The position numbers were made by a program, and so were the translations under genes. A stretch of 64,000 nucleotides of DNA, taken from assembly GCA_021234155.1 (NCBI GenBank), contig JAJEKV010000039.1:64001-128000 (forward strand), read 5' to 3'. Under the pieces are notes generated by a model. It worked only from the letters and a program-made list of their open reading frames with translations, did no database searches and had not been told where the DNA came from. Shown here piece by piece: positions 33,765 to 44,599 of the stretch (position 1 is the stretch's first letter; each line of letters opens with the position of its first letter). This DNA is from Isoetes taiwanensis (taxonomy: Eukaryota > Streptophyta > Lycopodiopsida > Isoetales > Isoetaceae).

Positions 33765-35030
33765 GGGTGGGAAACCCTAACTTGCCCATTTTCGTTTCTA
33801 GGGCTTTAGAACTCTGTTTTGGCTGCCTCAACAGCCAAAACCGCCTCCCAGACTCTGCCTGGGAGAATTGCACCCTTAGTTTCCATTGATTCGAGCGTTT
33901 CAGCAGGATGGTCGAGCTCAGGTCAGGAGGAGCCCCTCAAGAATCAGGTATTGAGCCAATTAGATAGTCTAAACCCTATTTCAGTCATAGAATCAGTAGG
34001 TTTAGCCTCTTAGATTGCCCATAGCAGCTCTCTAGATCTCTAGATAGCAGATTCTAACTAAAGAACCTAACTCTATGTTGTAGATTAGATCTAGTTCTTT
34101 AGTTCTCTGTGAAGTATATGGATGAGGTATCTCTATGAACTCCTTGTATTGGGAAGGGGGTAGAGACCTAAAGCTTTGTAGTTGATGCTCCTAGAGTAGC
34201 CTCTCTAGCACACTGTAGATTCGGCCAGTGCACAAGAACCACACCCAGGTTGTGGGTGAAGGGGCCAGGCCCGGCTAAGAAGGAGGTTCATGTCGACTCT
34301 TGAGCGATCCCTCCGGTGTGTAAAGCCTACCGGGATCATTGTGACTAGGTTCGATGGCTTGCCACCACATGTGGGGCAAGGCATGGGCTCGACACCCGCG
34401 TGAAGTGGTGTTCACTTTCCGTGGGTTCAATGAATCACGGGCGGTGGCCCTCTAGTCACCTTGAGTCAGCATGTAGATCTCTGGAGGGAGTGATCCCTAC
34501 CTGCCCCATCGGAACTGGGAAGATGAGCCCAGGAATAGCCCTTTTGGCTATGCATCCGGCGGGCTACAGTCAGGTCCCGACACTTTTCAGCCCACTCTGC
34601 AAAGTGTGCACAGGAGGGGCGGATGGAGTGGACAACCCTATGCCATATTCATATGCCAGCCAAATCAATTGCCATGAATTCTGTCTGCAATGAACTCTGG
34701 AGACCCAAGCCGTCAGTCATCCCCTTGAGTCTGAGCCTTGGGTAGGATTCCCCTTATGTATTGTGCTCACCTTGTTTATGCAGATGTGATGGACCACCCT
34801 TCGAGGTGGATATGTGCTTATGTTATGTACTGACATGTATGTTTACGCTTCTGCAGCTAGGTAGGCCCTGAGGGAGACGGGGTAAAATGACCCCTTCACT
34901 CTTCCCACTGGAACCCGTCATGGTTGCAGTGTCATGTGGAGGGCCCTGTATCGGCCCGGAGCTGGTATGGGGGGATGAACTCCTGTTTGTATACGGTGAG
35001 GGCACCGTATGCGAGTAGGGGACGTCACAG

Positions 35031-35042
35031 TGGTATCAGAGC
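35031..35042 (+). other. Primer binding site (initiator Met tRNA type)
   Basis: TGGTATCAGAGC starts one base after the 5' LTR and is the usual complement of the 3' end of plant initiator tRNA-Met used by many LTR retrotransposons. Confidence 0.9.
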
Positions 35043-35667
35043 TATGTTCTTGGAGACCAAGAGCAAAGCACTGGCCATGTCCCAATAGTACTAACTTGAT
35101 AGGATCCTTAAACCTCGAAAAATGGGAAATTTTTTTCTCATTTTTATAGTTTTGCTAAGCTAGTAACAGTTAAAATAAATGAAAACATAAAAATAGTGAG
35201 AATTGGTGAACCAACATCCAAAAAGTAGGGTGGTCTCACACGTCGTGCCAGGACAGGAAATGACATTTTCATTTTCGGTCAATAACGTGTGAGACATTCA
35301 AACTTTTAGACACCAAAAAGTTGTAAACTACAGTGAAATAACTTGATAATTCTAATTTTAAGCTAAGAATCAGTAGATGTTCAAAAAGCACAAAATTTAG
35401 TAGTGGGCCCCACCATGTCTCACACGTCGCGCCAGGACAGGAAATGACTTTCTCATTTTCGGGCTGGGCGCAACGTGTGAGACCTTGCTTAATTAGGTGT
35501 TTTAGATGCTTTAGGCAACCCAAAAAGGTAGTTTAAAAGTTGACCTAAAAATTGGCCCTATAAATAGACCTAGACCCCTCCCATTTTCGCGCTCTCCCTT
35601 AGAACTTTGCTCGTGCTTGCTAAGGCGATCTTCTGGCGCTTAGCTCCGATCGACAAACTACCAAATG

Positions 35668-36948
35668 ATGGCCCGCACCAAACAGACTGCAAGGAAGCCT
35701 AGACGAAGCGGATCCTCCAGAATCCTCCAAATAACGTTCTTCAGAGTCCTTCGAGAACTTATGAAGGCGACCTTCTTCGAAATGAGGAAGCAGGATCGGA
35801 TCGGAGCGACCGACAGAGCTCAGAGAGAGGACGACCGCCTGACATCATGCACCAAATCCGAGGAGATCGACAGAGGAGGGAAGAAGCAGGAGCAAACAGA
35901 GCGAGAGGGGCCAATGTTCGTGAGCAACCCAGAGGACACCCACCCACGTGAGGAGTATAGCCGAGCAAGCGGACGACCAATCAATCGTGAGCAACCCCAA
36001 GCCGAGATCCACCGCAGAAGAGCAAGGAAGAGAAGAGCAAGCTGTACCAACACTCATCCCGCAGAAGAAGCCGATCTTGCACGCCCATCGCCAGTATGAA
36101 GCCAAAGAGCCGCCGAGCGTGAGCGTGGGACTAAGAGTCGGAGGATGACCCGACCCCCGCCCAGCCCAAGAAGAGGAAGGCCAAAGCCATTAAGGCGGGC
36201 AAGAGGAAGGTAGTGAAGGTCGGCGAAGTTTTTGGCCGGGTCCCGGATCAACGAAACCAACAGCGCAGCAGACCCCCTCTCTACCCACCCACTGGACGAG
36301 GATTACGCCCCCAACCCGTAGGGGCGAAGCTCTTCAAAACCCCACCCGCGGAGAAGGAGGTACCCGAAAGCGTGTGGCACTGAGGAAGATCAAATCCGAG
36401 CGGTGCATCAAGCCCCCACCTTTTCCAATGTGGGATAGAGTTAAAGCCACCACCACAACGGAGATTCACGCGGATAGACCCGGCCAAGGTCTATCGGAAG
36501 AAGATCAAAGAGCACAACGCCGCACATGGTGAAGTGGGAGGCATAAATGCCTACTATCGAACAACATGGTAAGAACTATCGGCGACACATCCACAAGAAG
36601 TCGACCTTGAAGCCACCGCCACCCGCCCAAGCCTCCCCGAGCACCGTAAGAAGCGGAGCAAGAAGAAGAAGTTGAGGAGAGTTTCAAGGAGATCCGCCAC
36701 TTCCAGGAAGAGTTACTGGACTCTTGATCCCGGGCCCGCTTCAACGCTTTGGTTCGTGAAGTCATACAGAATACAACACGGATATCGAAGTAACAAGCGA
36801 AATGTTGCTGTGCCTACTGGAGGCGTGCGAGGCAAAAAATAGTCAAACATTTTGAAGATTCAACGGCCCGCGATTACACGCCAAGAGGGTTACCCTCATG
36901 AGGCGAGATATGTATCTTGCCGGGCACATCAAGGGAGAACGGCCTTGA
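35668..36948 (+). pseudogene. Histone H3-like coding region carried by the retrotransposon (frame broken)
   Basis: The frame starts M-ARTKQTARK (Met at 35668; a second Met lies just upstream), identical to H3 residues 1-9 including K4 and K9, with Pro in place of S10. It stays open to 36099. A basic segment with PKKRKAK lies at about 36165. From 36683 the three frames together give segments resembling the H3 fold in the right order: FKEIRHFQEELL (alpha-N), FNALVREVIQ (alpha-1), MLLCLLEACEA and IVKHFED (alpha-2), and HAKRVTLMRRDMYLAGHIKGERP followed by stop at 36946-36948 (H3 C-terminus). At least four frame changes separate them. The linker (~300 codons) is far longer than in H3. Function is unknown. 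Confidence 0.75.
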
Positions 36949-37195
36949 AAATGTTTTTGTAAATAATGAACATTTTTGCTAATGTAAAGAATTTTTGTGT
37001 AAATAAAGTCTCAGATCTTGTTTAAATAAGTTAAGATATCGATTCCTAGCTTTTGTTTTAGTTAAATTGGAGCTTTGAGCAAAATTGAGACGATGTCTCA
37101 CACGTCCGCGCCGGGATGTAAAAATGAGATTCTCATTTTCGGGCTGGGCGCAACGTGTGAGACCATGCCCAAAAGTGCCCAAAACGGAACTCCAT

Positions 37196-37641
37196 ATATA
37201 TCATCCGGGATGTGGTTAATCCGGACAAAATAGAGTGGTTAATCCGGACATCCGGTATCAGCCAGGGTGGTTAATCCGAACATCCGATATCAGCCAGGGT
37301 GGTTAATCCGGACATCCGATATCAGCCAAATGGTTAATCCAGACAAAAAGTGGTTAATCCGGACAAAACCAAGCGTAGACTGCTGTGAGGGGGCGAATTT
37401 TGATCGATCGCTCTTTGCTCCCGTGGCGGTTTGATCCACTTTAAAAAGCATGCCAATCGCTTTGTATGCCTCTTTTATGTTAGATTGATGAAGAGAGGAA
37501 GAGATTTAAGACGAAATAGAGCAGAATCGATCAAAAAAAGGGCAAAAACAGTTGGTTTTTTGGCTTCAAACTGCGCAGGTCCTGATTAACCACAATGGCT
37601 GATAACGGGTGTCCGGGTTAACCACATCCCGGATGATATAT
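37196..37641. repeat. Fold-back element inside the leader
   Basis: Arms 37196-37226 and 37611-37641 are inverted copies around ATCATCCGGGATGTGGTTAA and its complement. The left side also has four to six tandem TGGTTAATCC(G/A)GACATCCGATATCAGCC words (37213-37370). The flanks share 'cccaaaac..(a/c)tcc'. This may be a small TIR element inserted in the leader of an ancestor, or native leader structure. Confidence 0.7.
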
Positions 37642-38139
37642 ACGGTCTTCCGCCCAAAACAGCTCCAAATCGACCAAATAAGGGGTGAATTCTGCCTAAC
37701 TCGATGAGTTTAGTGGAATTGCAGCCTTAGATCACTTAAATTGAGTAAGGCTAGCCCAATTAGGACCCATGTCTCGCACGTCGCGCCAGGACAGAAAATG
37801 AGATTCTCAAAATCGGTCTGGGCGCAACGTGTGAGACCTCGTACCATTTTCCTCACCAAATGATCTCCAAGTTGTTGCAATAGGCTCATTAGTTGTTCTT
37901 AACATGCTCAAACCCTAGAAATAGTCTTCAAACTTGCAATTGCATCCCTTAATAGATCAGAATCACCTGATCTCAGTAAAATCTAGGTCATCCAAAAATT
38001 AGAATTTCCCCCAATTCTATAAATAAGTTCCCCATTTCTCATTTAGCACCCTGCAAATTTGCTCTCCACTGCTTAGGCGATCTTCCAGCTCCTTGAGGCG
38101 CTTCTGCATCCGTCTGTTACTCCCTTCCTTGCTAGATCA

Positions 38140-39648
38140 ATGGCCACCGCCGACTTGGGCGATGGTGCAGTAGCCGGTGCTACTATCTTTGCCGAGGCGG
38201 ATGTCAACGACATCTTCCAAGTCTTTGGGAAAGAAATTGATATCCAAGCTACACTAAATGCAACCCCAGCATATAGGCAAGTGCTAGCAGAGTTTCAAGC
38301 TAGGGTAGGACCCTCCCTTGTTCAGGTCCCTCCTTGCATAGGATATTTCGTTCCCTACCCATCCTTTCAAAGCGAAATTGGGTGATGTCCCTAACATCGC
38401 CAAGTACTTAACCAACAAGGCGCAGAGGTTACCTGACTACATGGTCCTAACAGCCAATAGGACCAAGTATTTCTCTTACACCGCCGCCCTAGCCATCTTC
38501 TTATCCCACCGCGCCGAAAACCAAATGGGGGCAACCTCTATCCCTCCGATGGAGGTGGACCCCATAGCAGCCCAAGCAGAAGAGCAGATGCTTCTGCAGT
38601 ATCAACAAGAGTAGGAAGGAGAAGACGAAGAAGAAGAGGAGTCCGACGACAATAAGTACACGGAGCTCGACTCAGATGAAGAACTAGCCAGCGCAGCAGA
38701 GCCGATCAACTTCGGAGCTTCAGGCATCGAGTTGCTCCCCACTCGGGCTAGGCATCACAAGCCTAGCCCCTATCATCATCAACGGAGAGGAGTATCTACT
38801 CCTCAACACATCGGGGAACCTTCCCAATGCGGGAGAGGGAGCCCGGATTGATGAATCGCTCCCACCAAGCTGCGGCGAGGCCGACGCATGGGCGACTTCA
38901 TCGTCCGGGAGCCTCGGACTTCCCGCCAGGTCGGAAAGCCAACACCTACCACGGGGAAGCGGCCTCCCGCGTATCCGTGCCTACAGCAAAGATCGAGGCA
39001 AATGATGGACGAAATGGAGCTGCCAACAGAGGAGGAGTTCCTCGCCCTCAAGAACAGATGGGGATCCGCTGAAAACCACGAGCATCCTAATGCCTAGGCC
39101 TTGACACCACCCCAAGAAGAGGAGGAGGAATCGACCTGGGAGAGTCGACTCCACAATTGAAGACTACCGAGCTCACCGAGATAGAGGCTAAGCCAGTATC
39201 TGAGGCGACATAGAGCGGGAGGCCAAACAAGCCGAGAAGCTTCAAACAACCTGGCAACCAGGTCTCTCGTGTACTACTTGCCGCCAGCCGGATGGGAGAG
39301 TAGCAATAATACACCGCAAGTTCAGTCCCAGGTGAAGAAGGAGGTTCATGCCGATTGCACTCTCGTGCCCAGGCAGCATGCTCGAATAGCAACAAACGTC
39401 GACTATGCTGTCCTAGTCAAGAGGGCAATGGCACTTGACCTCTTCGACTTCGCCATACCCCATCGACGTCATGCGAGATTGGCGGTGACTGCGGCCCTTA
39501 CATCCGACCGCAGGGTAGAAGACACAGTGAGAGCCTTGGCTGGGGCTCGTCGCCAAACATCATCGGGAACTTGGGTCACTCAGTAGGGACGGCCCAAGTT
39601 AAGAAGTTTCTTGAAGACAACCCGTCTTACCGGCGATTTCAAGACTAG
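38140..39648 (+). pseudogene. Pre-gag ORF of the chromovirus (acidic protein, unknown function)
   Basis: The first part (38140-38385, from MATADLGDG) continues in another frame to 38614, then through an Asp/Glu-rich stretch (about 38620-38690). A further part (38888-39097) includes the motif ELPTEEEFLALKNR, and 39269-39586 includes ARIATNVDYAVLVKRAMALDLFDFAIP. The region ends NPSYRRFQD and stop at 39646-39648. The minus-strand relative (60962-61731) has matching motifs and the stop at the equivalent place. The protein is distinct from gag and precedes it by about 170 bp. No known domain. Confidence 0.6.
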
Positions 39649-39822
39649 TTAGACTCTTGATCCCGGAGACTTTTTGTACTAAAATATTATATATAATATA
39701 CGAATATAATCTCTGTTGCACTTTAAATGTTTTGTTGATGTATTTTTGCCCCACAACTATACCAACAAACATAAACAATGCAAGAGAACAAGAAAAACTA
39801 ACCATATAGCCATGAATCACTT

Positions 39823-40773
39823 GTGGATGCAGCTAGAGGCCTAAGCGCAGGGGAACGACAACTGCGAGAACTTATAGATGAGCAGACCCTGCCCAGACCA
39901 CCCCCGGCAAGGAACCTATTTGAAGATATGGAACCCATGACCCCAGAGGAGGAGATATCCCAGATGAGGACGGACCTTGAGCAGATAAAGGCCTTGCTGT
40001 CCGCGCAAGCAGGAACGGGTTCGGTGGGCAATGCTCAATTGCCACAAGCACCAGCTCGGAAAACAGGAAGAGACAAGAAGAGGAGCAAGAGAAGGAGATC
40101 CCCGAGCTCGGATTCCTCCGACTCAAGCTCAGACTCCGACTCCGAAGAAGAGGAAGAGCAGGCCCAGGACCGAACAGATGCAAGGCAAAGGAACACTGAA
40201 GAGGGAAGGCAGAGGAACACCCCAGATGGACGACAAAGAGACACCAGGGTCTCTGACTACCAGAAGAAGGTAGATTCCGCGCTGGGCAATGTATGGAAGG
40301 CCCGCAAACTGGAACAATTCTCGGAGGAGAACAGGTCAGGATTAGAAGCAGAGGCATGGCTGGACGAAATGAGTGAGTACGGCAATGCTTATGGCATGAA
40401 GGATAAAGACAAAGGAAGAGTGGCAACAGCCAACTTGAAAGGAGCCGCACGGATTTGGTGGAAGGGCTATGCAAAGGCACATGGCTTAAGCAGGGATGCT
40501 TGTAAGTTCAGGAAGTTTGCTAAAGCCTTCAAGCGCCATTACGTCCCAAGGGAACACAAGTCCAGTATGATGCGGCAGTTCTATAGGCTCCAACAGGGAA
40601 ACAAAGCAGTCCAGAAATATACAGAGGAATTCACGAGGCTAAGGCTGTATGTGCCAAAGTTGGGAGAGAAACATGCAGTAGAAAGCTATATTGAGGGGTT
40701 GAATGAGGAGATCCGCAAGCTTGTGAGGGCAATAAACCCTAAGACAATGTCGGGCGGGAGTCCAAGGCTATAA
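39823..40773 (+). CDS. gag: Gag (Retrotrans_gag type), chromovirus
   Basis: The frame is open for 316 codons. The N-terminus is charged (residues 1-140, with Ser/Asp/Glu-rich and Arg-rich tracts). Residues about 150-300 match the plant Retrotrans_gag domain (AEAWLDEMSEYG, KGAARIWWKGYAKAHG, FRKFAKAFKRHYVP, FYRLQQGNKAVQKYTEEFTRLR). The frame ends early, just after KLVRAINPKT, by an apparent frameshift. A zinc-knuckle-like Cys pair follows out of frame at about 41033-41090. It packages element RNA in virus-like particles. Confidence 0.85.
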   Translation: MDAARGLSAGERQLRELIDEQTLPRPPPARNLFEDMEPMTPEEEISQMRTDLEQIKALLSAQAGTGSVGNAQLPQAPARKTGRDKKRSKRRRSPSSDSSDSSSDSDSEEEEEQAQDRTDARQRNTEEGRQRNTPDGRQRDTRVSDYQKKVDSALGNVWKARKLEQFSEENRSGLEAEAWLDEMSEYGNAYGMKDKDKGRVATANLKGAARIWWKGYAKAHGLSRDACKFRKFAKAFKRHYVPREHKSSMMRQFYRLQQGNKAVQKYTEEFTRLRLYVPKLGEKHAVESYIEGLNEEIRKLVRAINPKTMSGGSPRL

Positions 40774-41311
40774 GCTTGCGAGGGACGGACCTCCAGAATA
40801 GTGGGCGGCGGCAATATTTCTAGGACAAAGGCAAGGCGTCAGGAAGCTATAGCCCTAGGGCAGCCAGTCCAGGTCCAGCTAGAGCCCCGCATGGTGGCAA
40901 CCACGGGAAATAGCAGGAGAAGAAGCAGGTGTCCTTCAAGGACAAGCAGGAGGGGTCAAACTACTCCAAAGCAAAGGCGATCCTTTTTGCGGCGTGCCCA
41001 AGGAAAAGAGATGGAGTGCATAGAAAAGTAGCTTTGCTTCAGGTGCTTCCAGCCGGGAGCCATAGGACAAAAAACCGCCCCTACGCCATGAGTGCAAAGA
41101 CTACGAGTTGGGAGATTGGGACGCCTCATGACGACGACGGCGGCGAGGAAGCCCGCGACTACATTCGTGGTGAGTGCCATATCTTTGCCAATAGATAAGT
41201 GAGCAAGCGAGAGAGCGGTATAAGGTAATTTCCACGGTAGGGAAGGCCAAGGCCAAGTCCTTCATAGTCTTGATAGACTCCGTGAAGTAGCCATAACTTT
41301 GCATCCCCGTA

Positions 41312-41548
41312 ATGGTTCCCAATGTTGAAGTTGAAACCACTAAAGTCAAAGCCAAGGCCCGTTTCTTAGCAAGTGGTGCGAAGAAGGCGCATCTGCCAGG
41401 CAAGAGAATTAACTTCGACATCGACTTGCCGAGGATTAATATCCGGATGGGGGCAGTAATGGGCATTGGCAAGTACGACTTGATCATAGGAATGGAGTAC
41501 CTTGGACCAAAGGCGGGGGCCATTATTGATTGTGGAAGCGGAAGGTGA
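41312..41548 (+). pseudogene. Aspartic protease fragment of pol
   Basis: The segment GKRINFDIDLPRINIRMGAVMGIGKYDLIIGMEYL resembles the second half of the retropepsin domain (a 'D-x-I-x-G-M-D/E-x-L' flap region). The catalytic D-S/T-G triad upstream is not in frame; a TTCATAGTCTTGATAGACTC segment near 41261-41280 is its likely position. Confidence 0.6.
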
Positions 41549-41628
41549 CCTTCCCAACACCCGACGCAAGATCATTGAGATAACAGTAAGGAAGTTGTTC
41601 CCATCATGCGGTGTATGTCTTCTAAAAT

Positions 41629-42557
41629 TTGTTCAAGTGCATCAAGAGTGAGCAAGTGGCATACATCTTCAAGCTTGAAATTAGTGAGCCGGAATCGGAG
41701 GGAAGCAAAGAAGACAAGGTGCTCAGCAAGTTGCCGAAGCAAATAGCTAAGCTGATCACGGAGTTCTATGACCTCTTTCCAGATGAGATCAAGCAGCTCC
41801 CTCCTTATAGGGGAGTCGAGTGCGAGATAGCACTCGAACCGGGAACAAAGCCAACAAGCAAGGCTCCATATAGGATGACAACGCAAGAGTTGTCGGAGCT
41901 AAAGAAGCAGTTGCAAGAGCTGCTTGACCTAGGTTTCATTAGACCTAGTGTTTCGCCATTTGGAGCGCCCATTCTCTTCGTTAAGAAGAAGGATGGCAGT
42001 TTAAGGATGTGCATAGACTATAGGCAGCTGAATAAGCACACCATTAAGAACAAATATGCACTCCCAAGATCAGATGACTTGATGGATCAGCTACAAGGAG
42101 CAAGAATCTTCTCCAAAATCGACTTAAGGTCAGGTTATCATCAGATCAGGATAAAGGAAGAAGACATCCATAAGACCACCTTCAGAACGCGGTATGGGCA
42201 TTATGAGTTCACGGTAATGCCTTTCGGCTTATCGAATGCCCCGCGACGTTCATGAGACTCATGAACGACATCTTCAGGGAGTTTTTAGACACCTTTGTGA
42301 TTGTTTTCTTTGATGACATTTTGGTGTATAGCAGATCCCTTGAAGAGCACGCACAACACTTGAGAAGAGTCTTTGGAGAAGTTGAAGAGGCACCGGTTAT
42401 CGCCAAGTTGTCGTGCCGCCACTTCGCAAGAGAAGGTGGAGTATCTCGGTCATGTGATCTCGGCAGAAAGGCATCTCGACGGATCCCGCAAAGATTGAAG
42501 CCGTCATTCAAAGGGCCGGCCAAGAATGTGCATGAAGTCGAAGCTTTCTCGGCCTAG
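41629..42557 (+). pseudogene. Reverse transcriptase of the chromovirus, one frameshift
   Basis: 41629-42255 covers the RT fingers and palm: a connecting stretch ending [13 protein letters not shown], then [62 protein letters not shown] and FGLSNAP. A frameshift at about 42240 moves the remainder to 42252-42557, which has the catalytic FFDDILVYS. The shift sits at a CCGCG where relatives usually have a CAG-type context. Confidence 0.85.
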
Positions 42558-43400
42558 CGGTACTACAGGAAGTTCGTGAAGAACTTTGCTAAGATAGCGG
42601 CCCGATTACGGGACTTGGCGGGCGGAGAAAGTGAAAGATTGGGCGAGCATTGGCACAAGAAAGCCCGCTGGGTTTGAATTGTTGAAGGAAGCTTTAACAA
42701 CCGCCCCTCTTAACCCCTCCGGACCCGAGAAAAGACAAGCTTGTAGCAACGGGCGCGAGTAAGATAGCCACAGTGCGGTGCTTTATGCAAGAAGAGCGCA
42801 GGTAGCGTATGATTCCGGGGAAGATGAATGACGCCGAAACGCCGCTACCCCACGCACGCATCGTGAATTGCTTGCGGTTGTCGGTATGTTAAGAATTTGG
42901 AGGCACTACCTTTTGGGAAGGAAGTTCCAGTTGGATACTGCAACCACCGAGCCTCCAATATGTATTCACGCAACCACACCTCAACCCGAGGCGCAGAAGG
43001 TGGATGGAGTTCCTTGAAGAGTATGACTTTGATATAGTCTACAAGCCGGGAAGCTCAATGTGGTAGCGGATGCGCTTTCAAGGCATCCCCTCGACAACTA
43101 GAGTGCATTGCAACGCAATTTCGACCCTCTCCAAATACTTTGGTAAGAAGATTGAAGATTCCTTTGCCAACGGATGTGGATTTCAAGGAAGTATGGGCAA
43201 GCCTCTCTAAGGAGGCTAGAAATCGTATAAGGAGCGGGAAGCCTTTAAACATTATAAGAAGGAAGGCAACTTGTTGTACCATAAGAACAAGTTGTGCGTG
43301 CAGAATCATCGGGTCTACGACCGCGCACAACAAAATAATAGCTGGCCATGCGATTCATGAAAACATATTTCAAAGTCTTGGCAGCCTATTATTGGCGAGA
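42558..43400 (+). pseudogene. RNase H region of pol, heavily frameshifted
   Basis: Short pieces on different frames are consistent with the RNase H-connection region: a YRKFVKNFAKIA-like start at about 42558, then SRGAEGGWSSLKSM-like and KPGKLNVV-like pieces around 42990-43070. No single frame is longer than about 90 codons. Confidence 0.55.
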
Positions 43401-44263
43401 ATGAAGAAGCGGTAGCTCGCTACATCAAGGAATGCCGGCTATGTCGCCAGACGAAGGCGAGCGACTTCAATCCTGGAGCATTAGAGCCATTAGCGGTGCC
43501 AAACGCCAAGTGGGAGGTGATTAGCATGGATTTCATCACAGGGACTCCCAAGGACCGTAAGAGGGAAAGATGCTTTGATGGTAGTAGTCGACAAGTTGTC
43601 GAAAATGGCACATTTTGTGCCTTGCGGGACCACGATACGGCTGGATACAAATGAAGCTCTTCACCAAAGAGATCTTCAGCTTCATGGCATGCCAAGGGAG
43701 ATTATCTCCGACAAGGACCAAGTTCATGGCGCCTTTTGGCAAGACCTCTTTCAAGGCGACAATCCGCACGGTTATCCATGAGCACGGCGTATCATCCTCG
43801 AGACGGATGGCGGGACGGAGGCGGACCAACAGATTTTTTAGAGGACATGCTACTAAACTATGTCCGAATAAGCAAGGTATGTGGGAAGAATTTATTCACT
43901 TGGTGGAGTTTGCCTATAATAGCACCAAGCAGAATCATCCCAAATGTCGCCATTTATGATCAATTCACGACTATCGATTGCCTAACTCGGACATTTGGCA
44001 CAAGCCCCGTGTCAAAAGTGGAAGTTTCGCAGCCAGATGTTGGCCGATATCACGGACTTGTGGAAGAAGTTCGAGGGTATCTGGCGGGCAGCAAGAAGTC
44101 GTCAAAAGAGCATCGTAACAAGCATCGAACGATAAGAGAGTTCAAAGTTGGAGATGATGTTTGGCTCAAGATCAAGGTGAAGCGGTGGCTTCGACCGGAA
44201 TTGCAAGAAGCTTCTCCAAGGTGGGCTTTTGGACCTTTCGAGAAAAGTCAAGAGAGTAGGTAA
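43400..44263 (+). pseudogene. Integrase region of pol, frameshifted
   Basis: Pieces include a zinc-binding C-terminal part (Y-I-K-E-C-x-x-C-R-Q-T-K), an ISMDFITGTPKD catalytic strand, VVVDKLSKMAHFVPC, HGMPREIISDKDQVHGAFWQDLF (second catalytic Asp region), a degraded STAYHP motif at about 43780-43830, and WEEFIHLVEFAYNS. Several frame changes occur at CGGA/CGAG words where conserved motifs would have CAG or CTG. Confidence 0.75.
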
Positions 44264-44269
44264 TCAATC

Positions 44270-44580
44270 CTACAAGTTAGACTTGCCAGCACACCTAAAG
44301 ATTCATAAGGTCTTCCACGTGAGTTTGTTGAAGAAGCATACTCCAAATCCAGACGAAGTCTTGGACACTCCAACGTTGTTGGAAATGACGAGGAGCAAAT
44401 TGAAATAGTCCTGCAATGATTCTTGATAAAGCTTTCAAGAAAACAAGGAGGTCAAATTCCTCCAAAGATTTGGTCAAGTGGAAACACTTACCGCTGGAAG
44501 ACGCTGGCGTGGGTACTTAAGAAAGATCTAGTAAAGCAATATCCGCAGTTTATGGAGCAATGGGACGACAAGGTCATCTC
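44270..44580 (+). pseudogene. Chromodomain-like C-terminus of integrase
   Basis: After the SYKLDLPAHLKIHKVFHVSLLKKH motif common to chromovirus integrases, the sequence around 44440-44580 reads, over two frames, LVKWKHLPLEDA and KKDLVKQYPQFMEQW. This resembles the 'YLVKWKG-x-x-x-x-x-x-TWE' chromodomain core. Chromodomains of this lineage recognise methylated histone H3 and guide integration. Confidence 0.6.
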
Positions 44581-44599
44581 CGAGGAAATCGGCTCAGGC

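Larger units (their letters stand above)
33365..35029 (+). repeat. 5' LTR
   Basis: 1,665 bp, TG..CA. U3 contains repeated TTAATGTGCACATTC words (33507-33650), and a TATATA box lies at 33759-33764. The LTR ends ...GGGACGTCACA directly before the primer site. The first ~540 bp are almost identical to the 3' LTR; later parts differ mainly at CAG/CTG sites. Confidence 0.93.
35234..37837 (+). repeat. Four copies of a 65-70-nt hairpin in the element leader
   Basis: Copies lie at 35234-35296, 35417-35483, 37095-37163 and 37771-37837. Each opens GTCTC(A/G)CACGT and closes ACGTGTGAGAC, an 11-bp stem (one base varies). In copies 2-4 the stem continues with GCGCC paired to GGCGC and then GAAATGA-type bases paired to TCATTTTC. 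Two copies lie upstream of the H3-like region and two downstream. No open frame runs through all four, so selection at RNA or DNA structure level is likely. Confidence 0.85.

Noticed and set aside
35668-35697. ARTKQTARK match as pure chance
   Set aside because: Nine exact H3 residues right after a Met, plus an H3-like C-terminus and stop about 1.2 kb downstream in correct order, make coincidence unlikely. The full-domain claim is nevertheless held at moderate confidence because of frame changes.
35759-36260. Several Ser/Leu-rich minus-strand frames
   Set aside because: They are shadows of the Arg/Glu-rich H3-like leader ORF on the plus strand.
39872-40480. 202-codon minus-strand frame opposite gag
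   Set aside because: It is a shadow of the gag coding sequence with no independent motif.
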